From assembly GCA_022764505.1 (NCBI GenBank), contig JALEQJ010000053.1:1-64000 (forward strand): 64,000 bases of DNA, read 5' to 3'. The translations under genes and the position numbers were made by a program. Below, piece after piece: positions 18,627 through 28,396 of the stretch. This DNA is from Phocaeicola sp. (GTDB lineage: Bacteria; Bacteroidota; Bacteroidia; Bacteroidales; Bacteroidaceae). Below the pieces are notes generated by a model. The model did not search any database. It was given only the letters and a program-made list of their open reading frames with translations, and had not been told where the DNA came from. Numbering within the stretch: position 1 is the stretch's first letter; each line of letters opens with the position of its first letter.

Positions 18627-19939
18627 AAAGAAAGAGCCTGCAAAGTCATACGTTCTTCGTTCAGTTCTCCTAAGCGAACAGACAATATCTGATTGTCTAA
18701 ACCATCATTTGTTGGTAATTCTACACGAATATAATTCTCTGTAAAGCCTTGTGTGGGCTGTCCTGCCTTCCCTTTTTCCATCAGAGCATGGGCAGTCGTA
18801 CCAATAAAGGAACGATAAAAAGCCTTTGTTTTTTCGTCAGAAAGAGCAAGTAACCTTTGACTTCTTTCGTGTTTTTCTTGTGGAGATACAATATGGTCTA
18901 TTTTCAAGGCTTGAGTATCCGGTCGCTCTGAATAGCTAAACACATGTAGCTGGGATATATCCAAGGAGTTAATAAACTCGTAAGCCTCTTCAAAACAAGC
19001 CTCTGTTTCTCCTCTCATACCTACAATCACATCTACGCCTATGAAAGCATGAGGTATATACTCCTTTATCAATCGTACTTTTTCTGCAAACAGAGCTGTA
19101 TCGTATTTACGCTTCATCAGTTTCAGTACAGTATCCGACCCCGATTGTAGAGGAATATGGAAATGCGGCATAAAAGCACGAGATCCGGCTACGAATTTGA
19201 TGATTTCATCTGTCAGAAGATTTGGCTCTATAGAGGAGATACGATAACGTTCTATTCCTTGTACTTGATCCAAAGCCTTTACCAGATCAAAAAATGTCTC
19301 TCCCGTAGTTCTCCCGAAATCTCCTACATTCACTCCTGTAAGCACAATTTCTTTGCCTCCTTCTGCAGCCACCTCTTCTGCTTGTTTCACCAAAGAAGCT
19401 ATACTACCATTTCTGCTACGTCCTCTTGCAAAAGGAATGGTACAATAAGTACAATAATAGTCGCACCCATCTTGCACTTTAAGAAAATAACGAGTACGAT
19501 CCCCCTTGGAACAAGAGGGAGAAAAATGCCGTATATCTTTTGTAGCAGTAGTAATAGCTGCCCCTTCCTTGTTTTTATCCAGCTGGCTGATATAATGCAT
19601 AATATCCCCTTTCTGCTCTGCTCCCAAAACCAAGTCTACTCCCTCTATTTGAGCTACTTGTTCCGGCTTCAACTGAGCATAACAACCTGTTACTACGACA
19701 AAAGCATGGGGGTGTTCTTTCACCAACTTGTGGATTGCTTGACGGCATTTCTTATCTGCCATTTCCGTTACAGAACACGTGTTTACTACACATATATCCG
19801 CCTCTTCTCCCTTGCGTGCCGTACGCACGCCTGCCTCTTTCAAGGCTTTTCCTATAGAAGAAGTTTCTGCAAAATTCAATTTACACCCTAAGGTATAAAA
19901 AACAGCTTTTTTATCTTGAAATACTGTGGTATCTATCAT
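18623..19939 (-). CDS. mtaB: tRNA (N6-threonylcarbamoyladenosine37-C2) methylthiotransferase
   Basis: A 438-residue radical-SAM enzyme that adds a methylthio group to t6A37 in tRNAs. The UPF0004 domain holds the auxiliary-cluster cysteines in TLGCKLNFAETS, VVNTCSVTE and VTGCYAQ. The radical-SAM core contains CDYYCTYC (CxxxCxxC), SSIEPNLLT and HIPLQSGSD. A C-terminal TRAM domain follows. MtaB rather than MiaB is indicated by the N-terminal cysteine context (GCKLNFAETS) and the overall length. It lies downstream of dnaX on the same strand and overlaps the glycosyltransferase by 4 bases. Confidence 0.92.
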   Translation of the reverse strand: MIDTTVFQDKKAVFYTLGCKLNFAETSSIGKALKEAGVRTARKGEEADICVVNTCSVTEMADKKCRQAIHKLVKEHPHAFVVVTGCYAQLKPEQVAQIEGVDLVLGAEQKGDIMHYISQLDKNKEGAAITTATKDIRHFSPSCSKGDRTRYFLKVQDGCDYYCTYCTIPFARGRSRNGSIASLVKQAEEVAAEGGKEIVLTGVNVGDFGRTTGETFFDLVKALDQVQGIERYRISSIEPNLLTDEIIKFVAGSRAFMPHFHIPLQSGSDTVLKLMKRKYDTALFAEKVRLIKEYIPHAFIGVDVIVGMRGETEACFEEAYEFINSLDISQLHVFSYSERPDTQALKIDHIVSPQEKHERSQRLLALSDEKTKAFYRSFIGTTAHALMEKGKAGQPTQGFTENYIRVELPTNDGLDNQILSVRLGELNEERMTLQALSL

Positions 19940-20002
19940 ATTTGTTTTTGTATTTACACTATTACAGATAGTGTGCGTAGGAATTATTAGAGTAAATCAT
20001 TA

Positions 20003-21772
20003 TCAGAGCAATCTCAAATTCAAGGCACTGCGCAGTTCATTGAGAATCTCATTTTGCTCTAACATCAGTTGGAAACGTTCGTAATCAGTGAGAGCCAATA
20101 CCTTCTTTTCTTCATGCCGTATTTCTGTTCGGATAGCTATCTGATAATTATGAAGTTCTTTGCGTAAATATCTTTCTATATCTTCTCTTATCTCTTGTAT
20201 ATGCTGCTCCACAATAGCGTTTTCTACATATACCAAAATAGTATATCCATCTGTTTGCAGTTGTGGGGTAACATTCTGTAGTCTTCCGGCATACGCCATT
20301 TTAGACTTAGGCAATGACATCGCAAATTTTCTCCATTCCAGAGATAAGTCTTCTTGGTGTACCAAACGCTTTTCTCCGGAAGTGTAAGCCGTCTGTGCTT
20401 CTGCTACGATAACTGTATCTACCGTAGATTCCACTTTTTCTTCTCTCTTTATGGCAGGACCAAAGATACTGCCTTTCCCTTTGATTTTTTTTGTGGTCTC
20501 TACAAGGCGCTCTGCCGTTTCTATCTGTCTGGGTGGTGGCACAGTTACAGCATTATTCCCCCCATGTGCAGGAGAAGTAACTGTAGAAGTGGAAGAAACA
20601 GACACCTGTGCCTGCTCCTTCTTAAATAGGGGTTTTAAGATCTTAGTAGGGCAAAGCCCATTACTATCTTCTTTATCGTCCTCCAATAGTTGTGCCACTT
20701 GTATGATGGTAAGCTCTACCAACAAGCGTTTATTCTTACTTGCCCGATAGTTCAAATCACAATCATTACAGAGTTTCATAGCTTTGTAAAGAAAAGGCAA
20801 TGGGCATTGCGTAGCCTGCTTTTCATAACGCCCCCTAACAGATGCCCCTACCTCCAAAAGAGGAATTGTACTCGCATCTTTGCTTACCAAAAGATCTCTC
20901 AAGTGTGAACCAAGCCCTGTCATAAAATGCCCGGCATCAAAACCTTTCCGAAGAATTTCGTCCAAGAGGAGTAAGCTTCCCTTTACATCGTGAGACAATA
21001 CAGCATCTATCAGTTTGAAATAGTATTCATAATCCAAAACATTAAGATTCTCTATCGTGGCTTGATAAGTGATATTACCTCCCGTAAAACTCGCTATCTG
21101 GTCAAAGATAGACAGTGCATCTCTCATACCTCCATCTGCTTTTTGAGCTATCACATTGAGAGCTTCGGGTTCTACTTTTATTCCCTCTTTCTCTGCTACA
21201 TGACTCAAGTGTGCTTCTATATCTGCTATCGTAATACGAGTGAAATCATAAATCTGACAACGACTCAATATCGTAGGTAGAATTTTATGCTTTTCTGTGG
21301 TAGCCAATATAAAAATAGTATGATGAGGCGGTTCCTCTAATGTCTTTAGGAAAGCATTAAAAGCATTGGAAGAAAGCATATGTACCTCGTCTATGATGTA
21401 CACTTTATATTTTCCTACCTGTGGTGGTATGCGTACTTGATCTATCAGCAGGCGTATATCGTCTACAGAGTTATTGGAAGCTGCATCTAATTCGTGTATA
21501 TTGAAAGAGCGTTGTTCATTGAAAGAAACACAAGATTCACATTCATTACACGCCTCTCCATCTGCTGTAGGGTGAAAACAGTTTATATTCTTGGCAAAAA
21601 TACGTGCGCACGTAGTTTTGCCCACTCCACGAGGACCACAAAAGAGATAGGCATGCGCCAATTTCCCCGAAGAAATAGCATTTTTCAGTGTCGTGGTAAG
21701 TGCCTGTTGCCCTACTACAGTATCAAAAGTTATAGGACGATACTTTCTGGCAGATACAATATAATTGTCCAT
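20003..21772 (-). CDS. dnaX: DNA polymerase III subunits gamma and tau
   Basis: A 589-residue clamp-loader ATPase. Walker A is GPRGVGKTTCARIFA near residue 46, followed by the zinc-binding CNECESC. Walker B/DEAD-like IIDEVHMLSS and the sensor region SRCQIYDF come next, then the AAA+ lid and the clamp-loader collar. The low-complexity Thr/Ser/Pro linker around 385-470 precedes the tau-specific C-terminal domain. No obvious slippery A-run for a programmed frameshift was noticed, but I did not examine this exhaustively. A -7 box at 21802-21809 precedes it. Confidence 0.95.
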   Translation of the reverse strand: MDNYIVSARKYRPITFDTVVGQQALTTTLKNAISSGKLAHAYLFCGPRGVGKTTCARIFAKNINCFHPTADGEACNECESCVSFNEQRSFNIHELDAASNNSVDDIRLLIDQVRIPPQVGKYKVYIIDEVHMLSSNAFNAFLKTLEEPPHHTIFILATTEKHKILPTILSRCQIYDFTRITIADIEAHLSHVAEKEGIKVEPEALNVIAQKADGGMRDALSIFDQIASFTGGNITYQATIENLNVLDYEYYFKLIDAVLSHDVKGSLLLLDEILRKGFDAGHFMTGLGSHLRDLLVSKDASTIPLLEVGASVRGRYEKQATQCPLPFLYKAMKLCNDCDLNYRASKNKRLLVELTIIQVAQLLEDDKEDSNGLCPTKILKPLFKKEQAQVSVSSTSTVTSPAHGGNNAVTVPPPRQIETAERLVETTKKIKGKGSIFGPAIKREEKVESTVDTVIVAEAQTAYTSGEKRLVHQEDLSLEWRKFAMSLPKSKMAYAGRLQNVTPQLQTDGYTILVYVENAIVEQHIQEIREDIERYLRKELHNYQIAIRTEIRHEEKKVLALTDYERFQLMLEQNEILNELRSALNLRLL

Positions 21773-21801
21773 AATAGGTACCTTTTCTTATTAGTAGGCT
21801 A

Positions 21802-21809
21802 CAAATTTA
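21802..21809 (-). promoter_or_regulatory. Putative dnaX -7 promoter box
   Basis: TAAATTTG on the minus strand, 29 bases upstream of the dnaX ATG. Confidence 0.5.
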
Positions 21810-21939
21810 GCCAACCTATGCCAATAGTTACTATAGATAAGCTACTTTTCTTCTATTTACCATAACTACAAATCTCAAAATCAAGTTCTCTTATTCATTC
21901 TTTGCTTCAGCATACAGCAATGTCTAAACTGCGGTAAAG

Positions 21940-22014
21940 AACATATAAACTTCCGATACGAAATATATAAACCACGATGGAAGTCTATATATTCCGCACT
22001 AAGAAATAAAGAAA
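21940..22014 (+). repeat. Dispersed repeat family B, copy 1
   Basis: In the dnaX-topA divergent gap, units of the type ATATAAACTTCCGATACG and ATGGAAGTCTATATATTCC follow each other with a period near 25 bases and end in AAGAAATAAAG. Related copies occur at 33501-33590 and 53075-53168. No gene is seen in the 366-base gap. Confidence 0.5.
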
Positions 22015-22101
22015 TAAAAAATGCCCTTGCACTTCCGAGAACTTCGTATGGACAAAAAAGGCTATTTCTTATATAAATATGAGTAGCTATGATTTTTTTT
22101 C

Positions 22102-22109
22102 TACTTTTG
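22102..22109 (+). promoter_or_regulatory. Putative topA operon -7 box
   Basis: TACTTTTG, 30 bases upstream of the topA ATG. Confidence 0.6.
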
Positions 22110-22139
22110 CACCGAAAAAACTAAAGCGTACTGATTGGA

Positions 22140-24467
22140 ATGCAACACCTTGTGATAGTAGAGTCTCCTGCAAAAGCAAAAACCATTGAGAAGTTTTTGG
22201 GCAAAGACTATAAAGTTCTTTCAAGTTTCGGACACATCAGAGACTTGAAACAAAAATCTTTCAGCATAGATATAGAGCATAATTTTCTTCCGCTCTACGA
22301 AGTTCCCGAAGAAAAAAAGAAACTTGTATCCTCACTGAAATCCGAAGCACAAAAAGCTACTACTGTTTGGCTGGCTTCCGATGAAGACCGTGAAGGAGAA
22401 GCTATCTCATGGCACCTTTACGAGGTATTGGGTTTAACACCCGAAAAGACACGTAGAATAGTATTTCACGAAATCACAAAAACAGCCATACTCCACGCTA
22501 TAGAAACCCCACGCAGTATAGATACCAATTTGGTCAATGCACAGCAAGCACGCCGTGTTTTGGATCGTATCGTAGGGTTTGAGCTATCTCCTGTATTATG
22601 GAAAAAAATTAAGCCTTCGCTTTCTGCGGGTAGAGTACAGTCTGTGGCTGTACGCCTTATCGTAGAGAGAGAAAGAGAAATACAACAATTCAAAGTAGAA
22701 AACGCCTATAGAATAGTAGCCTTATTCATAGACGAAGCAAAGAATATCATCAAAGCAGAATATCCACAGCGTTTCAAGACAGAAGAAGCTGCTACAGAAT
22801 TCTTGGAAATCTGCAAAGATGCCACCTTCACAGTAGCAGAAATTGTAACGAAACCCGGAAAACGCAGCCCTGCTCCTCCTTTTACCACCTCTACACTACA
22901 GCAAGAAGCATCAAGAAAATTGGGCTTTTCTGTTTCTCAGACTATGATGATAGCGCAACGCTTGTATGAGGAAGGACACATCACGTATATGCGTACAGAC
23001 TCCGTAAATCTTTCCGGCTTGGCACTTTCTACCAGCAAGCAAGCCATAGTGGAACTTATGGGAGAAAAATATGCCAAGACACGTAAGTACACCACCAAAG
23101 CCAAAGGTGCACAAGAAGCCCACGAAGCCATTCGTCCTACTTATATGAATAAGGAGACCATAGAAGGTACAGCCCAAGAAAAGAAACTTTATGACTTGAT
23201 TTGGAAACGTACCCTTGCTTCTCAAATGGCAGACGCAGAGATAGAAAAAACAACCATCAGCATAGATAGCCAAGACTTGCCTCACGCTTTCCAAGCAGTA
23301 GGAGAAGTTATCACATTCGATGGTTTTTTACGGGTGTACAAGGAATCCTTTGATGACGAAGAGGCAGACAAGGAAGAAGGAGAAAACCTCCTGCCCGTTT
23401 TACAGAAAGGACAGTACTTGAACTATAAAGAAATAAAAGCTACAGAACGTTTTACACAACCACAACCTCGCTATACAGAAGCGAGTTTAGTTCGTAAATT
23501 GGAAGAATTGGGCATTGGTAGACCTTCTACTTATGCACCCACTATTTCTACTATACAGCAACGTGGATATGTAGAAAAAGGAAACAAAGAGGGTGTAGAA
23601 CGCAGTTACACGATATTGAAACTTGCCGGCAAGAAGATAGGAAAATCTGTCAAGACAGAGCAAGTAGGAAAAGATAAAGGCAAGCTGTTGCCTACAGACG
23701 TAGGTATTGTCGTTACAGATTACTTGCTGTCTGCTTTCCCCTCTATTATGGATTATAACTTCACCGCCTCTATAGAAAAAGAACTGGACGAAGTAGCAGA
23801 AGGAAAGAAAGTTTGGGAAACCATTATGGCTACTTTCTATACACACTTCCACCCCTTGGTAGAAGAAGCACATACGGTTCGTACAGCACAGAAAGTAGGA
23901 GAACGTATTTTGGGAACAGATCCTCAAACAGGTAGACAAGTTTCTGTGAAAATAGCCAGATTTGGTCCTGTAGTACAAGTAGGGACTTCGGACGAGGAAG
24001 AAAAACCGAAGTATGCTCCTATCACAAAAGAATTTTCTATAGAAAACATCACCTTGGAAGAAGCTTTAGGGTTGTTTAATTTACCACGTACATTAGGAAG
24101 TTACGAAGGAGAAGACCTTGTGATAGGAACAGGACGTTTCGGACCTTATATCAAAATAGGAAAAGCCTATGTTTCCATACCTAAACAGTACGATCCTATG
24201 GCTATCACTCTGGAAGAAGCCGTACAAGTAATAGAAGAGAAAAAGCAAGCAGATGCCCAAAAGCTCATCAAAGACTTCCCGGAAATGCCGAGTTTGCAAG
24301 TTCTTAATGGACGCTATGGACCCTACATCAGCTACGAGAAAAAGAATTACAAAATAATAGAGAAAATAGCACCACAAGACTTATCTTTGGAAGACTGTAA
24401 GCGCATTATGGAGGCACAACAAGATAAGCCCGCTACAAAGAAAAAACGCGCTGTAAAGAAAAAATAA
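22140..24467 (+). CDS. topA: DNA topoisomerase I
   Basis: A 775-residue type IA topoisomerase that relaxes negative supercoils. The Toprim domain contains VIVESPAKAKTIEKFLG (5-21) and the acidic triad DEDREGE (81-87). The catalytic Tyr283 lies in GHITYMRTDSV. Two or more Topo_C repeats are visible near 585-760 (SVKIARFGPVVQVG and TGRFGPYIKIG types). The C-terminus is a lysine-rich tail (AKKKRAVKKK type) with no four-cysteine zinc ribbons, unlike the proteobacterial enzyme. aroK begins 2 bases after the stop, so the two are co-transcribed. Confidence 0.96.
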   Translation: MQHLVIVESPAKAKTIEKFLGKDYKVLSSFGHIRDLKQKSFSIDIEHNFLPLYEVPEEKKKLVSSLKSEAQKATTVWLASDEDREGEAISWHLYEVLGLTPEKTRRIVFHEITKTAILHAIETPRSIDTNLVNAQQARRVLDRIVGFELSPVLWKKIKPSLSAGRVQSVAVRLIVEREREIQQFKVENAYRIVALFIDEAKNIIKAEYPQRFKTEEAATEFLEICKDATFTVAEIVTKPGKRSPAPPFTTSTLQQEASRKLGFSVSQTMMIAQRLYEEGHITYMRTDSVNLSGLALSTSKQAIVELMGEKYAKTRKYTTKAKGAQEAHEAIRPTYMNKETIEGTAQEKKLYDLIWKRTLASQMADAEIEKTTISIDSQDLPHAFQAVGEVITFDGFLRVYKESFDDEEADKEEGENLLPVLQKGQYLNYKEIKATERFTQPQPRYTEASLVRKLEELGIGRPSTYAPTISTIQQRGYVEKGNKEGVERSYTILKLAGKKIGKSVKTEQVGKDKGKLLPTDVGIVVTDYLLSAFPSIMDYNFTASIEKELDEVAEGKKVWETIMATFYTHFHPLVEEAHTVRTAQKVGERILGTDPQTGRQVSVKIARFGPVVQVGTSDEEEKPKYAPITKEFSIENITLEEALGLFNLPRTLGSYEGEDLVIGTGRFGPYIKIGKAYVSIPKQYDPMAITLEEAVQVIEEKKQADAQKLIKDFPEMPSLQVLNGRYGPYISYEKKNYKIIEKIAPQDLSLEDCKRIMEAQQDKPATKKKRAVKKK

Positions 24468-24469
24468 AT

Positions 24470-24997
24470 ATGATACGCATCTTTCTCATTGGCTTTATGG
24501 GGTGTGGCAAAACCACATTGGGACGTGCCTACGCTAAAGAAATGGGATTGAGTTTCGTAGATTTAGATTGGTATATAGAGGAACGCTTTCATACCTCTAT
24601 ACAGCAGCTCTTCTCGGAACGTGGTGAAGAAGCGTTTAGGAAAATAGAACAACGTATGCTACACGAAGTAGCAGAGTTTGAAAACGTAGTAATAGCTTGC
24701 GGAGGGGGAACACCTTGTTTTTACGACAATATGGTTTATATGAACCTACAAGGCACTACTGTTTTCTTGGATACCAGTACACCTACCCTACTTCGCAGAT
24801 TAAAATTGGCACAGTCTTCTCGCCCTTTATTGGCTGGAAAGACAGAAGAGGAGCTACTACAATATATACTCACGACCTTGGAAAAGCGAATGCCGTATTA
24901 CAAGCAAGTGAAACTAAAGATAAACGCAGACTATTTAGAAAGTAGAAAGCAGATAGCTACAGCTGTAGCAACATTAAAGAACGCATTAGAACAATAG
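24470..24997 (+). CDS. aroK: Shikimate kinase
   Basis: A 175-residue P-loop kinase that phosphorylates shikimate at the 3-hydroxyl. Walker A is GFMGCGKTT (8-16), followed by a magnesium-site DLDWYIEE near 32 (DxD). The shikimate-binding CGGGTP is near 77, and the lid region includes SSRPLLAGKTEEEL. Complete at typical length. It starts 2 bases after topA, and speA follows 16 bases downstream, giving a topA-aroK-speA unit. The grouping is not metabolic and probably reflects housekeeping co-expression. Confidence 0.95.
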   Translation: MIRIFLIGFMGCGKTTLGRAYAKEMGLSFVDLDWYIEERFHTSIQQLFSERGEEAFRKIEQRMLHEVAEFENVVIACGGGTPCFYDNMVYMNLQGTTVFLDTSTPTLLRRLKLAQSSRPLLAGKTEEELLQYILTTLEKRMPYYKQVKLKINADYLESRKQIATAVATLKNALEQ

Positions 24998-25013
24998 AAT
25001 ATCAAAGACAGAA

Positions 25014-26906
25014 ATGAGAAAATGGCGCATTGAAGACTCAGAAGAACTCTACAACATCAATGGATGGGGAGTTTCTTATTTTGGAATCAACGAAAAAGGA
25101 CATGTGGTAGTAACCCCTCGTACCGGTGGTGCTACCGTAGACTTGAGAGAGATAGTGGACGAATTACAACTTAGAGATGTAAGTACGCCTATGTTGGTTC
25201 GTTTTCCGGATATATTGGACAACAGAATAGAAAAAATATCCAATTGCTTTGCACAAGCCTCTCAAGAATATGGTTTCAAAGGAGAAAATTTTACGGTATA
25301 TCCTATCAAGGTAAACCAGATGCGTCCTGTCGTGGAGGAGATTATCAGCCATGGCAAAAAATTTAATTTAGGACTGGAAGCAGGTTCAAAACCGGAACTT
25401 CACGCAGTGATAGCCATCAATACAGACTCGGATTCTATCATCATCTGCAATGGCTACAAAGACGAGAGCTATATAGAGCTGGCACTCTTAGCACAGAAGA
25501 TGGGAAAACGCATCTTCTTAGTAGTAGAAAAACTCAATGAGCTGAAACTGATAGCAAAACTTGCTAAGCAACTCAATGTTCGCCCCAATATAGGTATCAG
25601 AATTAAACTCGCTTCTTCCGGTAGTGGAAAATGGGAAGAAAGTGGTGGCGATGCCAGCAAGTTCGGTCTTACTTCCAGTGAACTATTGGAGGCTTTAGAT
25701 TTCATAGACAAGAAAGAAATGCGTGATTGCTTTAAGCTCATTCATTTCCACATAGGTAGTCAGGTAACAAAAATTCGTCGCATAAAAACCGCCCTAAGAG
25801 AAGCCTCACAGTTCTATGTTCAAATGCACCAAATGGGGTATCCTGTAGAATTTGTGGATATAGGTGGTGGCTTAGGCGTAGATTATGATGGTACACGCTC
25901 TTCTTATAGCGAGAGCAGTGTGAACTACTCTATTCAGGAGTACTTGAACGACTCTATCTCTATTATGGTAGACGCCAGCGAGAAAAATGGTATTCCCCAC
26001 CCCAACATCATCACAGAAAGTGGTCGCTCGCTTACTGCACACCACTCTGTTCTGATATTTGAAGTCTTGGAAACAGCTTCTTTCACAGATATGGAAGAAA
26101 CCTTTGAGGTAAGTCCGGAAGACCATGAGTTGGTAAAAGAACTTTACCAAATTTGGGATAAGCTGAACCAAAGCAGAATGATGGAAGCATGGCACGATGC
26201 ACAACAAATTCGCGAAGAAACATTGGATCTTTTCAGCCACGGCATAGTAGACCTCAAAACACGTGCTTTGGTAGAACGTCTATATTGGTCTGTAACGAAA
26301 GAAATCAGTCAGATAGCTTCCGGGCTAAAACACGCACCAGATGAATTTAGGAAACTGGACAAACTATTAGCAGATAAGTATTTCTGTAATTTCTCCCTCT
26401 TTCAGTCCTTACCGGACTCTTGGGCGATAGACCAGATATTCCCTATTATGCCTATCCAAAGGTTGGACGAACGCCCGGACAGATCTGCCACCCTACAAGA
26501 CATCACTTGCGATTCTGATGGAAAGATAGCCAACTTCGTTTCTCCTCGCAATGTATCTCATGGTTTGCCTGTACACTCTATAAAAGGAAAGGAATCTTAT
26601 TATATCGGTGTTTTCTTAGTAGGTGCCTATCAGGAGATATTGGGCGACTTGCATAATCTCTTTGGAGATACCAATGCTGTACACATCAGCGTGAACGAAA
26701 AAGGCTACACCATAGATCAAATTATAGATGGAGAAACAGTAGCAGAAGTATTGGACTATGTGCAATATAACCCGAAAAAACTCGTAAGAACACTGGAAAC
26801 ATGGGTTACGAAATCTGTAAAAGAAGGACGTATCTCTGTAGAAGAAGGAAAAGAATTCCTCTCCAATTATCGTTCGGGACTTTACGGGTACACTTACTTA
26901 GAATAA
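25014..26906 (+). CDS. speA: Biosynthetic arginine decarboxylase
   Basis: A 630-residue PLP enzyme (alanine-racemase fold, group IV decarboxylase) that converts arginine to agmatine for polyamine synthesis. The PLP lysine is Lys99 in YPIKVNQM. Other family stretches are LGLEAGSKPEL, HFHIGSQ, DIGGGLGVDYDGT, and SLPDSWAIDQIFPIMP in the C-terminal domain. Length matches SpeA (about 630-660). It is the last gene of the topA-aroK-speA unit. Confidence 0.95.
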   Translation: MRKWRIEDSEELYNINGWGVSYFGINEKGHVVVTPRTGGATVDLREIVDELQLRDVSTPMLVRFPDILDNRIEKISNCFAQASQEYGFKGENFTVYPIKVNQMRPVVEEIISHGKKFNLGLEAGSKPELHAVIAINTDSDSIIICNGYKDESYIELALLAQKMGKRIFLVVEKLNELKLIAKLAKQLNVRPNIGIRIKLASSGSGKWEESGGDASKFGLTSSELLEALDFIDKKEMRDCFKLIHFHIGSQVTKIRRIKTALREASQFYVQMHQMGYPVEFVDIGGGLGVDYDGTRSSYSESSVNYSIQEYLNDSISIMVDASEKNGIPHPNIITESGRSLTAHHSVLIFEVLETASFTDMEETFEVSPEDHELVKELYQIWDKLNQSRMMEAWHDAQQIREETLDLFSHGIVDLKTRALVERLYWSVTKEISQIASGLKHAPDEFRKLDKLLADKYFCNFSLFQSLPDSWAIDQIFPIMPIQRLDERPDRSATLQDITCDSDGKIANFVSPRNVSHGLPVHSIKGKESYYIGVFLVGAYQEILGDLHNLFGDTNAVHISVNEKGYTIDQIIDGETVAEVLDYVQYNPKKLVRTLETWVTKSVKEGRISVEEGKEFLSNYRSGLYGYTYLE

Positions 26907-26985
26907 TCCTAATGGTTAAATAATATAAAATGTAAGACGGATGCTGTAACTTTTGGGTTACTCGTCCGTCTTTCTTATAGAAGCG

Positions 26986-27495
26986 ATGCAAAAGATAAGT
27001 TTTGAAGAAGATATCTTGCCGCTCAAAGATAAACTCTTTAGAGTTGCTTTTCGGATAACTTCGGAACGAGCAGATGCGGAAGATGTAGTGCAAGATGTAC
27101 TACTCAAAGTATGGCGAACGCATACCTCTTGGGAAGATAAGAATTCTGTAGAAGCCTTTTGTACTGTTATGGCAAGAAACCTTGCTTTGGACAAGATAAA
27201 AGAGAAAGGGAGAAATACACAGCCCATTGCAGAAGAAAACTTCCAGCAAGCAGATGAACAGGGATTAGAAAATGCCTTTCTGAATGCAGAAGCAGAGAGT
27301 ATTATTGTGAAATTGATAGAAAAATTACCAGAAAAACAACGCACAATATTACAGCTCAGAGATGTGGAGGGGAGAACTTACCGAGAGATAGCAGAACTGC
27401 TACAAATCACAGAAGAGCAAGTAAAAGTAAACCTCTTCAGGGCAAGGCAACGCATCAAAATGCAATATTTGGAAATAGACAATTATGGATTATAA
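26986..27495 (+). CDS. ECF-type RNA polymerase sigma factor
   Basis: A 169-residue sigma-70 family protein. Region 2 reads ADAEDVVQDVLLKVWR with the downstream ARNLALDKIKEK. A short acidic linker follows, then region 4 as a helix-turn-helix: GRTYREIAELLQITEEQVKVNLFRARQRIK. Start chosen at the ATG of MQKISFEED; the frame is open 11 codons further up, but that extension is not family-like. Its stop overlaps the next gene's ATG by 11 bases, so the two are coupled, as for sigma/anti-sigma pairs. Target promoters and inducing signal are unknown. Confidence 0.9.
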   Translation: MQKISFEEDILPLKDKLFRVAFRITSERADAEDVVQDVLLKVWRTHTSWEDKNSVEAFCTVMARNLALDKIKEKGRNTQPIAEENFQQADEQGLENAFLNAEAESIIVKLIEKLPEKQRTILQLRDVEGRTYREIAELLQITEEQVKVNLFRARQRIKMQYLEIDNYGL

Positions 27496-27961
27496 ATACA
27501 TAGAACAACTCATAGATAGATATTGGGAGTGCGAAACAACCATAGAGGAAGAGCAAATTCTACGCACCTTTTTTATGCAAGAGAAGCTACCCGCACATCT
27601 TTTGCGCTATAGAGCTTATTTCTCTTATCTGAAAGAAGCACAAAAAATAGGAGTGAGTGCAGACTTTGAGGAACGCTTGAGAAAAGAAATGGAGCGTCCG
27701 GTAGTACAGGCAAAACGTATAGGGTTATTGTATCGTTTTTCTCCCCTATTGAAAGCCGCAGCTGTCTTACTTTTGGTATTTTCTATGGGTAGCTTGGTAA
27801 AACATTCTATGATAGACACTACCGTAGAACCTATGATAGGGCAGGTAGAAGATACTATTCAAGAAAAGATAGACCAGCCACAAGTGGCTTACCAAGGAGA
27901 CACTCTACGGCTCTTGAAAGAAGATGCTGTAGCACCTTACTTAGAAAAAGAAATAGATTAA
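27485..27961 (+). CDS. Small membrane protein, candidate anti-sigma factor
   Basis: A 158-residue protein with an acidic, helical N-terminal cytoplasmic part (about 1-85, including a WECETTIEEEQILRTFF segment), one transmembrane segment at about 93-110 (LKAAAVLLLVFSMGSLV), and a short, acidic C-terminal extracytoplasmic tail. There is no zinc-binding HxxxCxxC motif. The 11-base overlap with the sigma gene and this topology support an anti-sigma role. The tail is much shorter than in FecR-type regulators, so signal sensing may depend on another partner. No closer family recognised. Confidence 0.6.
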   Translation: MDYKYIEQLIDRYWECETTIEEEQILRTFFMQEKLPAHLLRYRAYFSYLKEAQKIGVSADFEERLRKEMERPVVQAKRIGLLYRFSPLLKAAAVLLLVFSMGSLVKHSMIDTTVEPMIGQVEDTIQEKIDQPQVAYQGDTLRLLKEDAVAPYLEKEID

Positions 27962-28020
27962 AAGATATTTTTTTCGTTACTATATAAATACTTAATAACA
28001 GCGGTTGGGAAATCGCACCT

Positions 28021-28393
28021 CTAAAACAGACCAATAGGGCGTATCAGAGTCAGTACTTTGATGCGCCCTATTGCTTTATTGGGGTTATTGCAGGATTTCC
28101 TAGTGTATTTTCCGTATTTGGGGAGCGTGATGGTGATACCTAAATCTAACTTTTTCCAATCTTGAGTAGAACTTATCAGAATTATATGCGCATTGTGAGT
28201 ATCGTACTCAAAGACAGCCTTTCCTTTGTCATAATAGTAATAAATACCACCTCCCAACTCACACCAATCATAAGATATATCTCTCCCAAAAATCTCTTGC
28301 CTGCCATTTTAATATCGCGCGACAAGCTACATAACCCTCATATACATTCTCTGCAATTTTATAGTTATACAAGTCTATTCTTCCTATCCATAT
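28021..28393 (-). pseudogene. Broken partial tandem copy of the adjacent lipoprotein gene
   Basis: Directly downstream of the lipoprotein stop, the minus strand again encodes a near copy of its C-terminal half: WIGRIDLYNY, then AENVYEGYVACRA, then WQARD. A net one-base insertion near 28271-28290 throws the frame into a TGA. Past that point the parallel text resumes in another frame as YDWCELGG, then DKGKAVFEYD and DWKKLDLGI. The last 30 or so codons are unrelated to the intact gene. No start codon or signal peptide is present. This is a duplicated and decayed fragment. Confidence 0.75.
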
Positions 28394-28396
28394 CTT

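Noticed and set aside
19157..19891. A 244-codon frame on the plus strand
   Set aside because: It is fully antisense to mtaB, whose motifs are intact.
19945..19985. A small hairpin (ACACTAT...ATAGTGT) between dnaX and mtaB as a terminator
   Set aside because: The stem is short and AT-rich and no T-run follows on the minus strand, so readthrough from dnaX to mtaB is more likely.
21940..22014. A CRISPR array suggested by spaced repeats
   Set aside because: Units are short, imperfect and separated by related rather than unique spacers; no cas genes are present in the window.
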